Source of the DNA: [Pantoea] beijingensis
GTDB taxonomy: Bacteria > Pseudomonadota > Gammaproteobacteria > Enterobacterales > Enterobacteriaceae
DNA: 64,000 bases
Reading direction: 5' to 3'
Assembly: GCF_022647505.1 (NCBI RefSeq)
Contig: NZ_CP071409.1
Span: forward strand, 1,426,001 to 1,490,000
In this document: piece after piece, positions 1 to 11,397 of the stretch
Layout of the letters: the number at the start of each line of letters is the position of its first letter
Numbering within the stretch: the first letter of the stretch is position 1
Made by a program: the position numbers and the translations under genes
Notes under the pieces: model-generated
Database searches by the model: none
What the model was told of the DNA's origin: nothing
The model's input: only the letters and a program-made list of their open reading frames with translations

Positions 1-2
1 TG

Positions 3-134
3 CAGGGAGAGGCTCGTCGCGAGAACAACATCACAGGACAAGCCTGGCGAAAAGGATTCTCCCGTACGCTATGGGGGATCCTGCTACTGTGGTTAATGCT
101 GTTAGGGTATGTTTTTTTTCACCGGATGTCGTAA
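3..134 (+). CDS. C-terminal end of an unidentified inner-membrane protein (partial)
   Basis: An open frame enters from the left edge and ends at TAA 132-134. The 43 visible residues have a basic stretch followed by one strongly hydrophobic segment (about residues 24-39), then a short tail ending in HRMS. This looks like a last transmembrane helix with a short terminal tail. The stop lies 9 bases before the yeiE start, so the two genes are probably co-transcribed. Too little is visible to name the family. Confidence 0.5.
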   Translation, partial: QGEARRENNITGQAWRKGFSRTLWGILLLWLMLLGYVFFHRMS

Positions 135-143
135 GGAAAGCGG

Positions 144-1013
144 ATGCATATCACATTGCGTCAGATTGAAGTGTTTACCGAAGTCTTAAAAAGTGGCTCA
201 ACGACCCAGGCCTCACAGGTACTGTCGCTGTCACAATCCGCCGTCAGTGCGGCGCTTGCCGATCTGGAAAATCAGCTTAACGTTCAGCTCTTCGATCGCG
301 TAGGGAAGCGGTTGGTGGTGAACGAGCATGGTCGTTTGCTTTATCCACGTGCGGTCGGCTTGCTGGAGCAGGCGGGGGATATTGAACAGTTATTTCGCGA
401 AGATAATGGTTCGCTACGTATCTACGCCAGTAGCACTATCGGTAATTATTTGCTGCCAGAAATGATTGCCCACTATCGCCATGATTTTCCTCAGTTGCCG
501 CTGGAACTTAGCGTAGGGAACAGCCAGGATGTCGTCAACGCGGTGGCCGATTTTCGTGTGGATATCGGGCTAATCGAGGGGCCCTGTCATATGACAGAAC
601 TGATCAGTGAGCCCTGGCTGGAAGATGAGCTGGTGGTGTTTGCCGCACCTGACGCCGCCATTTTGCAACAGCCGGTGACGCTGGAGAGCTTGTCCCAGGC
701 GCAATGGATTCTGCGTGAACCGGGTTCCGGTACGCGTGAGATCGTCGATTATTTACTGCTGTCTCATCTGTCCCAATTGCAACTGGCAATGGAGCTGGGA
801 AACTCAGAAGCGATTAAACACGCGGTTCGTCACGGACTGGGCATCAGTTGTTTGTCACGCCGGGTTATAGCCGAACAGTTGGAATCAGGAAGGCTGGTTG
901 AGGTAACTGTCCCGCTACCGAAACTTACTCGCACGCTCTATCAGATCCGCCATCGTCAGAAACACATATCAAAGGCGCTGTCACGTTTTCTTCTCTACTG
1001 CCGCATCGATTAG
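144..1013 (+). CDS. yeiE: LysR-type transcriptional regulator YeiE
   Basis: This 289-residue protein is a full-length LysR-type regulator. The N-terminal winged HTH spans about residues 1-60 ([15 protein letters not shown], then [13 protein letters not shown]). The effector-binding domain starts near residue 88. The gene lies directly upstream of lysP on the same strand; yeiE and lysP are also adjacent in E. coli. The ATG at 144 has AAGGAAAG just upstream. In E. coli YeiE is a global regulator linked to iron homeostasis. That the role is the same here is inferred from synteny and similarity. Confidence 0.9.
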   Translation: MHITLRQIEVFTEVLKSGSTTQASQVLSLSQSAVSAALADLENQLNVQLFDRVGKRLVVNEHGRLLYPRAVGLLEQAGDIEQLFREDNGSLRIYASSTIGNYLLPEMIAHYRHDFPQLPLELSVGNSQDVVNAVADFRVDIGLIEGPCHMTELISEPWLEDELVVFAAPDAAILQQPVTLESLSQAQWILREPGSGTREIVDYLLLSHLSQLQLAMELGNSEAIKHAVRHGLGISCLSRRVIAEQLESGRLVEVTVPLPKLTRTLYQIRHRQKHISKALSRFLLYCRID

Positions 1014-1190
1014 CTTACGGCAAAAACCATGGCGCTTCTCTGGTATAAGGCGACTTTTTTATCAGTAGGCAGGCTGGCTAATAATTGTCTGCCGATTATG
1101 AACCTAACTTATAACCTTGTGTTATCGCTATACCTGACGAGGTGGTTTGCTACAATCTCGCCTCGTTTTTACCCAGGATAGTGTTTATTC

Positions 1191-2657
1191 ATGGTTCAGA
1201 ATACAAAAACAGCACAACAACCTGCTCTTCGCCGCGCGTTAAAAGCGCGACATTTGACGATGATCGCCATTGGCGGTTCTATTGGCACCGGCTTATTTGT
1301 TGCGTCTGGTGCCACCATTTCGCAGGCCGGCCCCGGCGGCGCACTGCTCTCTTATATGCTAATCGGCCTGATGGTCTATTTCCTGATGACCAGCCTGGGT
1401 GAGCTTGCCGCTTTTATGCCGGTCTCCGGCTCGTTCTCTACTTACGGTTCTAAATATGTTGAGGAAGGCTTTGGCTTCGCACTTGGCTGGAACTATTGGT
1501 ACAACTGGGCCGTGACTATCGCCGTCGACTTGGTTGCCTCACAGTTGGTGATGAGCTATTGGTTCCCGGATACGCCAGGCTGGATTTGGAGCGCCTTGTT
1601 CCTCTCCCTGATGTTCTTGCTAAATTACATCTCGGTAAAAGGGTTTGGCGAAGCTGAGTACTGGTTTTCACTGATTAAGGTTGTCACCGTGGTGATATTC
1701 ATTATCGTTGGTGTGATGATGATCGTGGGTATTCTGCAGGGGGCGGAAACCGCGGGGTGGCATAACTGGCAAGTGGGGGATGCCCCGTTCTCCGGCGGTT
1801 TTGCCGCGATGATTGGCGTGGCAATGATTGTTGGTTTCTCTTTTCAGGGGACAGAGCTGATCGGTATTGCCGCAGGCGAATCCGAAGAGCCGGCAAAAAA
1901 TATTCCGCGTGCGGTGCGTCAGGTATTCTGGCGTATTCTGCTGTTCTATATTTTCGCGATTCTGATTATTAGCCTGATTATTCCTTATACTGACCCCAGT
2001 CTGTTACGCAATGATGTTCAAGACATCAGCGTGAGTCCCTTCACTCTGGTGTTCCAGCATGCGGGTCTGCTGTCGGCAGCAGCAGTGATGAATGCGGTTA
2101 TCCTGACGGCGGTACTGTCAGCCGGTAACTCGGGGATGTATGCCTCAACACGTATGCTGTATACGCTGGCAAAAGAAGGTAAAGCGCCACGTATTTTTGG
2201 CAAACTGTCGAAGGGTGGGGTACCGCGTAATGCGCTGTATGCTTCAACGGTGGTTGCGATGTTGTGCTTCTTCACTTCTATGTTTGGCAATCAGGAAGTT
2301 TATTTATGGCTGCTAAATACCTCAGGGATGACCGGCTTTATCGCGTGGCTAGGCATCGCCATCAGCCACTATCGTTTCCGTCGTGGCTATGTCAAACAGG
2401 GCAACGATATTGCTGATTTACCTTATCGCTCGGGTTTCTTTCCTGTCGGTCCGATTTTCGCCTTTGTGCTTTGCCTCATTATCACGCTGGGGCAAAATTA
2501 TCAGGCCTTCCTTGCCGATCGCATTGACTGGTACGGTGTGGCGGCGACTTACATCGGCATCCCACTTTTCCTGTTGATCTGGTTTGGCTATAAGTTCACA
2601 CGTGGTAGCCGTTTTGTGAAGTACAGCGAAATGGAATTCCCAACGTTTAAACAGTAA
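1191..2657 (+). CDS. lysP: Lysine-specific permease LysP
   Basis: LysP is an inner-membrane APC-family amino acid permease that imports L-lysine; in enterobacteria it also acts as a lysine sensor for the CadC response. The 488 residues match the family length. The first helix carries the diagnostic IGGSIGTGLFVASGA motif near residue 28, and about 12 hydrophobic segments follow. Similarity to E. coli LysP is continuous from LKARHLTMIAIGG to the C-terminal YSEM. The gene has its own 177-bp upstream region with a TACAAT -10-like hexamer around 1151. An imperfect G+C hairpin (2677-2700) after the stop may terminate transcription. Confidence 0.97.
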   Translation: MVQNTKTAQQPALRRALKARHLTMIAIGGSIGTGLFVASGATISQAGPGGALLSYMLIGLMVYFLMTSLGELAAFMPVSGSFSTYGSKYVEEGFGFALGWNYWYNWAVTIAVDLVASQLVMSYWFPDTPGWIWSALFLSLMFLLNYISVKGFGEAEYWFSLIKVVTVVIFIIVGVMMIVGILQGAETAGWHNWQVGDAPFSGGFAAMIGVAMIVGFSFQGTELIGIAAGESEEPAKNIPRAVRQVFWRILLFYIFAILIISLIIPYTDPSLLRNDVQDISVSPFTLVFQHAGLLSAAAVMNAVILTAVLSAGNSGMYASTRMLYTLAKEGKAPRIFGKLSKGGVPRNALYASTVVAMLCFFTSMFGNQEVYLWLLNTSGMTGFIAWLGIAISHYRFRRGYVKQGNDIADLPYRSGFFPVGPIFAFVLCLIITLGQNYQAFLADRIDWYGVAATYIGIPLFLLIWFGYKFTRGSRFVKYSEMEFPTFKQ

Positions 2658-2827
2658 TCCGTGGTGACCTTGCTTCAGGGGGCCGCCTCCGGCGCCCTGA
2701 GCCTATTATGCTGTCCTCGATACCGAGCGCTCGGTGATAACCTCCTGTGTTGCATTTCCCCCGATAGTTGGCGTTTGAGTCACCTATGCACTGTTCTTTT
2801 CTGTAAATAGGTATTACAAATTATATT

Positions 2828-2846
2828 GATAACTATTATCATTTGA
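2828..2846 (+). promoter_or_regulatory. Fur box before the iron-chelate ABC operon
   Basis: The sequence gataactattatcatttga is a close match to the 19-bp Fur consensus (GATAATGATAATCATTATC). It sits about 47 bases before the GTG start of the binding-protein gene. It implies iron-repressed expression of the three-gene transporter operon. Confidence 0.8.
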
Positions 2847-2892
2847 TTTATTGTTCCCGCTGTTACTTTTACGATATTCCAGGGAGTCAGGA

Positions 2893-4020
2893 GTGAAATA
2901 TAACGGTAGCAACACTCGAGCAATGCTGGCGGCTTTACTGCTGTCAGCAGGCGCAACAAGCAGCAGTCTGGCCGCAATGATCACCGATATTGCCGGGCGA
3001 GAAGTTACCGTGCCGGATCGCGTTGATCGCATTTTACTGGGGGAAGGGCGATTGTTTTATGCCGTTTCGCTGCTGGAAGGTAAAAAACCGATTGAGCGTA
3101 TTGTTGGCTGGCAGGGGGATTTTCGGAAACTGGATACGCAAACTTATGCGGTATATAAAGAGAAATTCCCCAAAATTGATGATATCCCTCTGATTGGTAA
3201 TACAAGTGCGGACAGCATCAGCCCGGAGAAAGCCCTGACGCTTAATCCCGACGTGGCGATTTTCGGCCTGTCTGGTGGACATGGTCCGGGTAAGAATAGC
3301 GAACTGGTGCGACAGTTTGAACGTGCCGGTGTTCCGGTGGTTTTTGTTGATTTTCGCGCGAACCCACTGAAGAATACCTTGCCGAGCATGCGCGTGCTGG
3401 GCAAGGTCCTGCACCGTGAGCCGCAGGCTGAAAGCTACATTGCTTTCTATCAGAATAACCTGAGGCAGATCGCAGCATTCAGTGCCCGTGTGCCGCAGGA
3501 TAAAAAACCAACGGTATTTATTGAGCTACGCGCCGCATCAACCGATGAGTGTTGCGGTACCGCAGGTAAAGGAAATATGGGCGATTTTATCGAACAGGCT
3601 GGTGGGAACAATATTGCCCGTGACCTGCTGCCAGGGCCGCTGGGTACCGTGAATCTTGAATATGTTATTGCCCGCGATCCACAGATCTATATCGCCAGCG
3701 GTGGTCAGCCAGCGGACAGCCGTAGTCCAGGGATAAAACTGGGAGCGAACGTCAGCCCGACTGAGGCGAAACGAAGTCTGTTAAAGGTGACTGCCCGGCA
3801 GGGTATCCAGCAGTTGAATGCGATAAAAGAAGGACGCCGTTACGCAATCTGGCATAATTTTTACAATTCTCCGTATAATATCCTTGCCATCCAGGCCTTT
3901 GCCAAATGGTTTTACCCCGAGCAGTTTGCTTCGCTCGATGTCACCGCCACTGAGAAAGAACTCTATGAGCAATTTTTGGCGGTAGAGCCGAGCGGAACTT
4001 ACTGGACTGAAGCGCAGTAA
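2893..4020 (+). CDS. Periplasmic iron-siderophore/heme binding protein of an ABC importer
   Basis: This is a class III (TroA/FecB-like) substrate-binding protein. With GTG at 2893 (GGAG 7 bases upstream) the protein has 375 residues and begins with a good signal peptide: basic start, hydrophobic core around MLAALLLSAGA, cleavage after SSLAA. The mature protein starts with the family's typical beginning (DIAGREVTVPDRVDRI) and has the IGNTSADSISPEKALTLNPDVAI segment. A longer frame from 2851 would put an odd leader before the signal peptide. The gene is first in a Fur-boxed operon with FecCD-type permease and ATPase genes. The ligand, probably a ferric siderophore or heme, cannot be fixed from sequence. 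Confidence 0.85.
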   Translation: MKYNGSNTRAMLAALLLSAGATSSSLAAMITDIAGREVTVPDRVDRILLGEGRLFYAVSLLEGKKPIERIVGWQGDFRKLDTQTYAVYKEKFPKIDDIPLIGNTSADSISPEKALTLNPDVAIFGLSGGHGPGKNSELVRQFERAGVPVVFVDFRANPLKNTLPSMRVLGKVLHREPQAESYIAFYQNNLRQIAAFSARVPQDKKPTVFIELRAASTDECCGTAGKGNMGDFIEQAGGNNIARDLLPGPLGTVNLEYVIARDPQIYIASGGQPADSRSPGIKLGANVSPTEAKRSLLKVTARQGIQQLNAIKEGRRYAIWHNFYNSPYNILAIQAFAKWFYPEQFASLDVTATEKELYEQFLAVEPSGTYWTEAQ

Positions 4021-4037
4021 TAACAGGTAGCGATAAG

Positions 4038-5120
4038 ATGAGTCTCACCCACGAATCCATGCAATACGCCGACAAAAAGAACGCCAGTGGCGTCATGGGG
4101 CGATACCAGCAGCTTTTGCGCCACCGCCTGATGTTTATGGGTATTCTGGTGCTGGCGATATTGGCATCACTGGTGCTGGATTTTACGCTGGGCCCGTCAG
4201 GATTAACGCTCAACACCCTGTGGCACGCGCTGCTGCAACCGGATAGCGTTGATGCCGGAACACGCGTAATCGTCTGGGACATTCGCTTACCTTATGCGTT
4301 GATGGCAATTGTTGTCGGGCTGGCGTTGGGTATTGCTGGCGCGGAAATGCAAACTATTCTGAATAATCCACTGGCGAGCCCGTTCACCCTTGGGGTTTCT
4401 TCTGCGGCAGCTTTTGGTGCCGCGCTGGCGATTGTTCTGGGTATTGGCATTCCAGGGATCCCTGACCAGTGGTTTATCTCCGGGAACGCCTTTATCTTTG
4501 CATTGCTCGCCGCGCTGATGCTTGATGGCGTCACCCGCTGGACGCGCGTGGCGACGTCCGGCGTGGTGTTATTTGGTATCGCACTGGTGTTTACCTTTAA
4601 CGCGCTGGTTTCAATGATGCAGTTTATTGCCAGTGAAGATACGTTGCAGGGGCTGGTGTTCTGGACCATGGGTAGCCTGGCCCGCGCTTCCTGGGAGAAG
4701 CTCGGCGTGCTCACGCTGGCTTTTCTTATCCTGGTGCCATTCTCAATGTCGAGCGCCTGGAAGCTGACGGCGCTGCGGCTGGGTGAAGATCGGGCGATCA
4801 GTTTTGGTATTGATGTGCGTCGCTTGCGGCTCGGGACGCTACTCCGTATCAGTATCCTTTCTGCGCTGGCCGTGGCTTTTGTCGGCCCAATCGGCTTTAT
4901 TGGACTGGTTGCACCGCACATTGCCCGCATGATTTTCGGTGAAGATCACCGTTTTTATCTTCCGGCCAGCGCCTTAACGGGGGCACTGGTGCTCTCAATG
5001 GCTTCAGTCGCGTCGAAGAACCTGATCCCAGGCGTCATTATCCCGGTTGGCATTGTGACCTCGCTGGTGGGCGTGCCGTTCTTCCTGAGTATTATTTTGC
5101 GTCATCGGGGGAGTGTCTGA
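4038..5120 (+). CDS. FecCD-family iron-chelate ABC transporter permease
   Basis: The 360-residue integral membrane subunit belongs to the FecCD/BtuC family. The family signature GxxxxxxxGAxxQxxxxNPLASP appears as GIAGAEMQTILNNPLASPF near residue 95. The coupling helix motif FIGLVAPHIARMIFGEDHR lies near residue 290. About nine or ten hydrophobic helices are seen. It lies 17 bases after the binding-protein gene and overlaps the ATPase start by one base (TGATG), so the three are one operon. As only one permease is encoded it probably works as a homodimer, as BtuC does. Confidence 0.92.
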   Translation: MSLTHESMQYADKKNASGVMGRYQQLLRHRLMFMGILVLAILASLVLDFTLGPSGLTLNTLWHALLQPDSVDAGTRVIVWDIRLPYALMAIVVGLALGIAGAEMQTILNNPLASPFTLGVSSAAAFGAALAIVLGIGIPGIPDQWFISGNAFIFALLAALMLDGVTRWTRVATSGVVLFGIALVFTFNALVSMMQFIASEDTLQGLVFWTMGSLARASWEKLGVLTLAFLILVPFSMSSAWKLTALRLGEDRAISFGIDVRRLRLGTLLRISILSALAVAFVGPIGFIGLVAPHIARMIFGEDHRFYLPASALTGALVLSMASVASKNLIPGVIIPVGIVTSLVGVPFFLSIILRHRGSV

Positions 5121-5905
5121 TGCAGGGCTTACAGATTCGCGATTTTAGCGCCGGTTATCCAAAGCGCCAGATTATTGAAAATCTCAATGTTCCATTGTTA
5201 CCGCGTGGAAAAATTACCGTTTTATTGGGGCCGAATGGCTGTGGTAAATCGACACTCCTGCGCTCTCTGGCTGGTTTGAACCGGGCAAAAGGGGAACTGT
5301 GGCTGAATGATGAAGAGTTGATGGCGCAGCCGTTTACCCGGCGTGCGGATAAAGTGGTTTATCTACCCCAATCCCTGCCAGCGGGCGTGCATTTGCATGT
5401 GCTGGAATCGATCATCGTGGCACAGCGTGCTTCTGGCGGTCGGAGTTCGGTATCCAGTGAAAGCGAAGTGATGGCGCTGCTGGAGCAACTGGGTATTTCA
5501 CATCTGGCACTGAGCTATCTTGACCAGCTTTCTGGTGGACAGAAACAATTAGTGGGGTTGGCTCAATCCCTAATTCGTCGGCCGGAACTGTTATTGCTGG
5601 ATGAGCCTTTAAGCGCACTGGATTTAAATTATCAGTTCCACGTTATGGACCTTGTTCAGCGGGAAACGCGTAAAAGAAATATTGTTACCGTGGTAGTGGT
5701 ACACGATATTAATATCGCACTGCGTCATGGTGAACATGTATTGATGTTGCAAAATGGTGAGTTAATTGCGGACGGTTTACCGGAAGCGGTGATTACACCG
5801 GAAAGTCTGGCACGGGTATATGGTGTTAAAGGCCGGATTGAGCGCTGCAGCCAGGGAACGCCGCAGGTGTTGATCGACGGATTGGTGTCACAGCCCGCCT
5901 TTTAA
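5120..5905 (+). CDS. Iron-chelate ABC transporter ATPase
   Basis: This is a FepC/FhuC-type ATPase of 261 residues. Walker A is GPNGCGKST (about 37), the signature is LSGGQKQLVGLAQ (about 140), Walker B is LLLLDEPLSALD (about 157), and the switch histidine is in VVVHDIN. It energises the FecCD permease encoded just upstream, at the cytoplasmic face. The start overlaps the permease stop by one base, indicating translational coupling. Iron control follows from the Fur box before the operon. Confidence 0.93.
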   Translation: MQGLQIRDFSAGYPKRQIIENLNVPLLPRGKITVLLGPNGCGKSTLLRSLAGLNRAKGELWLNDEELMAQPFTRRADKVVYLPQSLPAGVHLHVLESIIVAQRASGGRSSVSSESEVMALLEQLGISHLALSYLDQLSGGQKQLVGLAQSLIRRPELLLLDEPLSALDLNYQFHVMDLVQRETRKRNIVTVVVVHDINIALRHGEHVLMLQNGELIADGLPEAVITPESLARVYGVKGRIERCSQGTPQVLIDGLVSQPAF

Positions 5906-6261
5906 GGGATCGCGTTAGGCGATCCAGCCCTTATCCACTGTGGTATCCGGTTCATGGTTTTTGCTCTGTGCCGGTTTCCATCTGTGTATTATCCTCAATG
6001 CCTTATATATGAGAATATTATCGATACTATTATTTATTTTTCTGTAGTCGATGGATAGTGTATACCGGAAATATAATCTATTTTCGCGCTGATATTTTAA
6101 ATTATAAAAAAACCGGAATATATCGGGAATCCAGCAGAGCCTGTTCCATCAGGTTATTAGTGTGAGCAATTGTCAGGATGGCTTTTAATATTTCCACGGT
6201 TTTTTCCGTCCGGATTATTAAGGGGAAAACCAATTAACGTGTTCACCTAATGGAGAAAAGG
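5906..6261 (+). other. Intergenic region before cirA: hairpin and possible Fur site
   Basis: This 356-bp, A+T-rich gap has no gene. A perfect 7-bp hairpin (GGATCGC/GCGATCC, 5907-5925) follows the ATPase stop but has no T-run, so it is a weak terminator candidate. At about 6010-6035 an AT-rich stretch (gaatattatcgatactatta) shows partial Fur-like hexamers. That fits iron repression of cirA, but the match is much poorer than the box at 2828. Confidence 0.45.
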
Positions 6262-8235
6262 ATGATTCGTTTAAACCTGATGGCTCGCGGTGGCCTCTGC
6301 GCGTCAGTACTCGCTTGTAGTTTCCCATGCTTTGCTGAAGAGAGCGAAAAAGAGAAAGAAAACGAAGAGACAATAGTGGTGACTGCAGCGGCAACAAAAG
6401 TGAATTTGAAAGATGCACCAGCCAGTATCAGCGTGATTACCGCCGATGAGATAAAACGTAAACCGGTACAAAACCTGCGTGATGTGCTGCGCGATGTGCC
6501 GGGTGTTCAACTCACCAATGAGGGGGATAACCGTAAAGGCATTAGTCTGCGCGGTCTCGACAGCAGCTATACGCTAATTCTCATCGATGGTAAGCGAGTG
6601 AATTCGCGTACCGCAGTATTCCGGCATAACGACTTTGACCTTAACTGGATCCCGGTAGATGCCATTGAGCGCATCGAAGTGGTGCGTGGACCAATGTCTT
6701 CCCTGTATGGTTCGGATGCGTTGGGCGGTGTGGTGAATATTATTACGCGCAAGGTAGGCAAGGCCTGGCACGGTACGCTGAGCGCGGATACAACGTTACA
6801 GCAGCATCGCAATCGCGGTGATAGCTATAACGGTAACGTCTTTACCAGCGGCCCGCTGATTGACGATCTGCTGGGCGTCAAATTGTACGGTAGCCTGGGC
6901 AAACGTGAAAAAGATCAGCAACAGGCATCGGCAACGTCATCTACAGGACTTTCACCGCGTATTGAAGGTTACACTGCGCGCGACGGCAATGTGGAATTTG
7001 CGCTAACACCCACTGAAAATCAGGACATGACGTTCGGCTACGGTTTTGACCGTCAGGACCGGGATTCTGATTCCCTGGATAAAAATCGGCTGGAACGGCA
7101 AAACTACGCAGTGGGTCACAATGGTCGCTGGGGGGTAGCCAATACCGAGCTGCGCTTTTATGGCGACAAGATCGATAACTACAATAAAGATATCATTACT
7201 GCCGAAAATAACTCGTTGGACGGCAAAGTGATTCTGCCATTAGACGCGGTTAATCAACTGCTGACTTTTGGTGGTGAATGGCGCCACGATAAACTGAATG
7301 ATACGGTAAATCTTAAGGGAAGCGGCCGTATATCGGCATCACAGCATGCGCTCTTTGTTGAGGATGAGTGGCGCTTGCTGGATTCGCTGGCATTAACCGG
7401 CGGCGTGCGTATGGACAATCATGACACCTACGGCGATCACTGGAGTCCGCGCCTGTATCTGGTATATAACGCCACTGATACCCTGACATTGAAAGGGGGA
7501 TGGGCCAATGCATTTAAAGCGCCTTCGTTATTGCAATTAAGCCCTGACTGGCAGACAAACTCCTGCCGTGGGGGCTGTTCGATTGTCGGGAGCCCGGATC
7601 TGAAACCGGAAACCAGCGAGAGTGTTGAACTGGGGCTCTATTATGCGGGCGATGAGGGCTGGCTGGAAGGGATCACCGGCAGCATTACCGCATTTCGTAA
7701 TCATGTGAAGGACCGGATCAGTATTGCGCGCACGTCTGATATTTCACAGGCACCCAATTATGAAAACTACGTTGGGATTAACGACAGAGGCCAGCCGGTA
7801 TTTCGTTACTACAATGTTGATAAAGCCCGTATTACCGGCGTTGAAACTGAGGTGACGCTGCCGTTTAATCCCCAATGGAAGTTGACGCTTAACTACACTT
7901 ATACCGACAGCCGGGATGTCAGCGGTGGCAGGAATCGTCCACTGGCGGAGACGCCGCTGCACACAGCGAACGGCACGCTGGACTGGTTGCCTGTTGAGGA
8001 CTGGTCGTTCTGGTTACAGGCAAATTACGCCGGAGAGCGACGGGCGCTGAAAGCGACGAATGCTACGCCGGGCGGTTATGTTATCTGGAACACTGGTGCG
8101 TCATGGCAGGCGACAAAAGCGGTGAAATGGCGTGCAGGCGTGCAGAATCTCGCAGATAAAGATCTTAACCGCGATCTGTACAGCTTTAACGAAGACGGGC
8201 GCCGTTACTTCCTTGCGATGGATTATAGCTTCTGA
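6262..8235 (+). CDS. cirA: TonB-dependent catecholate siderophore / colicin I receptor CirA
   Basis: CirA is an outer-membrane TonB-dependent receptor that takes up iron-catecholate complexes and is exploited by colicins Ia/Ib. Start ATG 6262 has GGAG 8 bases upstream; the in-frame ATG at 6250 overlaps that ribosome site. A signal peptide (to about 25) is followed by a Lys/Glu-rich linker and a TonB box (ETIVVTA, about 36-42). Next come the plug ([36 protein letters not shown]) and a 22-strand barrel ending in a terminal aromatic (DYSF), with long stretches identical to E. coli CirA. Position after lysP matches E. coli, except for the inserted ABC operon. The repeat-rich acidic/basic linker before the TonB box is longer than in E. 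coli. Confidence 0.95.
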   Translation: MIRLNLMARGGLCASVLACSFPCFAEESEKEKENEETIVVTAAATKVNLKDAPASISVITADEIKRKPVQNLRDVLRDVPGVQLTNEGDNRKGISLRGLDSSYTLILIDGKRVNSRTAVFRHNDFDLNWIPVDAIERIEVVRGPMSSLYGSDALGGVVNIITRKVGKAWHGTLSADTTLQQHRNRGDSYNGNVFTSGPLIDDLLGVKLYGSLGKREKDQQQASATSSTGLSPRIEGYTARDGNVEFALTPTENQDMTFGYGFDRQDRDSDSLDKNRLERQNYAVGHNGRWGVANTELRFYGDKIDNYNKDIITAENNSLDGKVILPLDAVNQLLTFGGEWRHDKLNDTVNLKGSGRISASQHALFVEDEWRLLDSLALTGGVRMDNHDTYGDHWSPRLYLVYNATDTLTLKGGWANAFKAPSLLQLSPDWQTNSCRGGCSIVGSPDLKPETSESVELGLYYAGDEGWLEGITGSITAFRNHVKDRISIARTSDISQAPNYENYVGINDRGQPVFRYYNVDKARITGVETEVTLPFNPQWKLTLNYTYTDSRDVSGGRNRPLAETPLHTANGTLDWLPVEDWSFWLQANYAGERRALKATNATPGGYVIWNTGASWQATKAVKWRAGVQNLADKDLNRDLYSFNEDGRRYFLAMDYSF

Positions 8236-8244
8236 GTATCAAAT

Positions 8245-8267
8245 GCGAGCGGGCAGGGCCCGCTCGC
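8245..8267. terminator. Bidirectional hairpin between cirA and fghA
   Basis: A perfect 10-bp stem (GCGAGCGGGC/GCCCGCTCGC) with a 3-base loop lies between the convergent cirA and fghA genes. There is no long T-run on either side, but the position and stability fit a shared terminator. Confidence 0.65.
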
Positions 8268-8273
8268 AAGGTA

Positions 8274-9116
8274 TCAAGGGAAAAGATGCTGCGCATGGAA
8301 GCGCAGATGATCCTCAATAAAACTGGCGATAAAGAAGTAGCTATGGTCGTAGCCGGGCTGGATACGTAGCGTGAGCGGCCAGCCAATCTCTTGTGCGATT
8401 TCCTGCAATCGCTCGGGGTGCAACTGGTCGGCGAGAAACTGATCGTTATCTCCCTGATCGATCAGCAGGGGAACGGTGCTTTTCGCCTGACGCAGCAGCC
8501 AGCAACTGTCGTACTGGCACCACTGATCCGGATCGCTCCCCAGATAGGCCGTAAACGCTTTTTGTCCCCAGGGAACAATGCACGGGTTCACGATGGGGGC
8601 AAACGCTGAAACGGATCTGAAGGTTTGCGGGTTACGCAACGCCAGCATAATGGCACCGTGTCCGCCCATCGAATGTCCCATGATTGCCTGGCGATCGCTC
8701 ACGCTGAAATTATCGGCTATCAGCGCAGGGAACTCTTCATTGATGTAATCATACATCGAAAAATGTTGATTCCAGGGCGCTTGTGTCGCATTCAGGTAAA
8801 AGCTCGCGCCTTGCCCCAAATCGTAACTGTCATCGTTCGGCACGCTTTCACCACGCGGGCTGGTGTCAGGCATGACCAGAACAATCCCCAGCTCGGCTGC
8901 AATACGCTGTGCGCCCGATTTTGTTGTGAAATTTTCATCGGTGCAGGTCAGTCCGGCAAGGAAATAGAGCACCGGTGGTGGTGTTGTACCGCGTGGAGCG
9001 GGTAAAAAAATGCTGAATGTCATTGCACAGTTGAGCGATAACGACTCGTGGCGATAGCGCTGCTGCCAGCCGCCAAACATGCGATGTTCTTCCAATAGTT
9101 CCAGCGTGGATGCCAT
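8274..9116 (-). CDS. fghA: S-formylglutathione hydrolase
   Basis: This 280-residue serine hydrolase (esterase D family; YeiG/FrmB type) hydrolyses S-formylglutathione to formate and glutathione in formaldehyde detoxification. The catalytic serine lies in GHSMGGHGA (about residue 147). The family motif LSGLTCT-like [12 protein letters not shown] is near 50, and the terminal region has the [17 protein letters not shown] histidine. It lies 12 bases downstream of frmA on the same strand, so the second-step hydrolase and the first-step dehydrogenase form an operon. In E. coli yeiG stands alone and frmA is elsewhere. Confidence 0.93.
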   Translation of the reverse strand: MASTLELLEEHRMFGGWQQRYRHESLSLNCAMTFSIFLPAPRGTTPPPVLYFLAGLTCTDENFTTKSGAQRIAAELGIVLVMPDTSPRGESVPNDDSYDLGQGASFYLNATQAPWNQHFSMYDYINEEFPALIADNFSVSDRQAIMGHSMGGHGAIMLALRNPQTFRSVSAFAPIVNPCIVPWGQKAFTAYLGSDPDQWCQYDSCWLLRQAKSTVPLLIDQGDNDQFLADQLHPERLQEIAQEIGWPLTLRIQPGYDHSYFFIASFIEDHLRFHAQHLFP

Positions 9117-9128
9117 TACCCCTCCTGA

Positions 9129-10274
<1,146 letters not shown>

Positions 10275-10346
10275 TTAGGTACCGGCACTGGATGCATCGG
10301 ATATGCGAGAGTAATAGCCGGTCGGTTTTTATTAAGATGGTGTTCA

Positions 10347-11240
10347 TTATGGACGAAAATCATCGACATCGGGTGTATCGTCGAATTGCTCAATAATTTG
10401 ATATTTCAGCGCTTCCACGTTGGGGGTGAATGCATCACGACGCCATATCAGCCATGTCGCCGTATCCTGATAAAGTCGCGGTAAACGATGAACCTGCACG
10501 CGTGCCTGCCCGGGGATCTGAGACAGAACAGACCATGGGATCATTGCCAGCCCCGCACCGCTGGCGACACAGGCCATCATGGCATGATAAGACTGAATTT
10601 CCATAATGCTACCGGGCTGCACACCGCTTTCGCGAAACCAGGATTCAAAGCGCAGCCGATAGGAGCAACTGGGACGAAAGGCAAACAACGTGTCGCCACT
10701 GGCATCAGCCGCACTGCCTATCGGTGGATGATCGAGGCTGGAGATTAGCACCATTTTCTCACGGAAAGCGATGCAGCCGTTGAGCTCATCGTAAGGCACG
10801 GGTCCATCGACCAGTGCTGCTGCCAGCGTGCCTTCACGCACGCGTTCAATAATTTCACCTGAGGTGCCGGTAATCAGTGAAAGCGCGACGGCAGTATAAC
10901 GTTGGTGATAGGCGGCTAATAACGTTGGCAGACGCGTGGCGGCAGTACTTTCCATTGATCCCAGCGCGAAATGCCCGCCAGGTTCACCGGTTTGTACCAT
11001 ATTTAAGGCTTCTTCACTCAGGGCCAAAATTCGCTGTGCATAGCCGAGAAAGTTATGACCAACCGGTGAGAGCCGTAGTCGCTGTTTTTCTCGAATAAAA
11101 AGATCGGAGCCCAGTTCTTGCTCAAGCTGACGCAGGCGCGTCGTAAGGTTTGAAGGGACTCGATGTAGCTGTTCAGCGGCACGCGCGACCGAACCGGTCT
11201 CTGCGACACGGCAAAACATACGCAGCTGTATTAAATCCAT
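10347..11240 (-). CDS. LysR-family regulator, PtrR/YneJ-like
   Basis: The 297-residue protein has a LysR HTH (residues 1-60; LRMFCRVAETGSVARAAEQL, VPSNLTTRLRQLE) and a substrate-binding domain. The HTH and the REKQRLRLSPVGHNFL segment recall E. coli PtrR (YneJ). It is divergent from an MFS exporter gene (157 bp apart), the classic layout for local control of that transporter. It also lies upstream of frmA-fghA on the same strand, so read-through or regulation of the formaldehyde operon is possible but unproven. Confidence 0.8.
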   Translation of the reverse strand: MDLIQLRMFCRVAETGSVARAAEQLHRVPSNLTTRLRQLEQELGSDLFIREKQRLRLSPVGHNFLGYAQRILALSEEALNMVQTGEPGGHFALGSMESTAATRLPTLLAAYHQRYTAVALSLITGTSGEIIERVREGTLAAALVDGPVPYDELNGCIAFREKMVLISSLDHPPIGSAADASGDTLFAFRPSCSYRLRFESWFRESGVQPGSIMEIQSYHAMMACVASGAGLAMIPWSVLSQIPGQARVQVHRLPRLYQDTATWLIWRRDAFTPNVEALKYQIIEQFDDTPDVDDFRP

Positions 11241-11397
11241 ACATTCATTTCTTGTAAGTAACTTTGTGATTATTATTCACTTTTCGTGAGTTTATCCTTG
11301 ATGCATGATGGGGGCAACCCTTGACATGAAAGAATGTGTCTATACCCGCGCTGTACCGCGTGAATTATTGTCGGCATAAAGAATTAAGGAGACAGAT

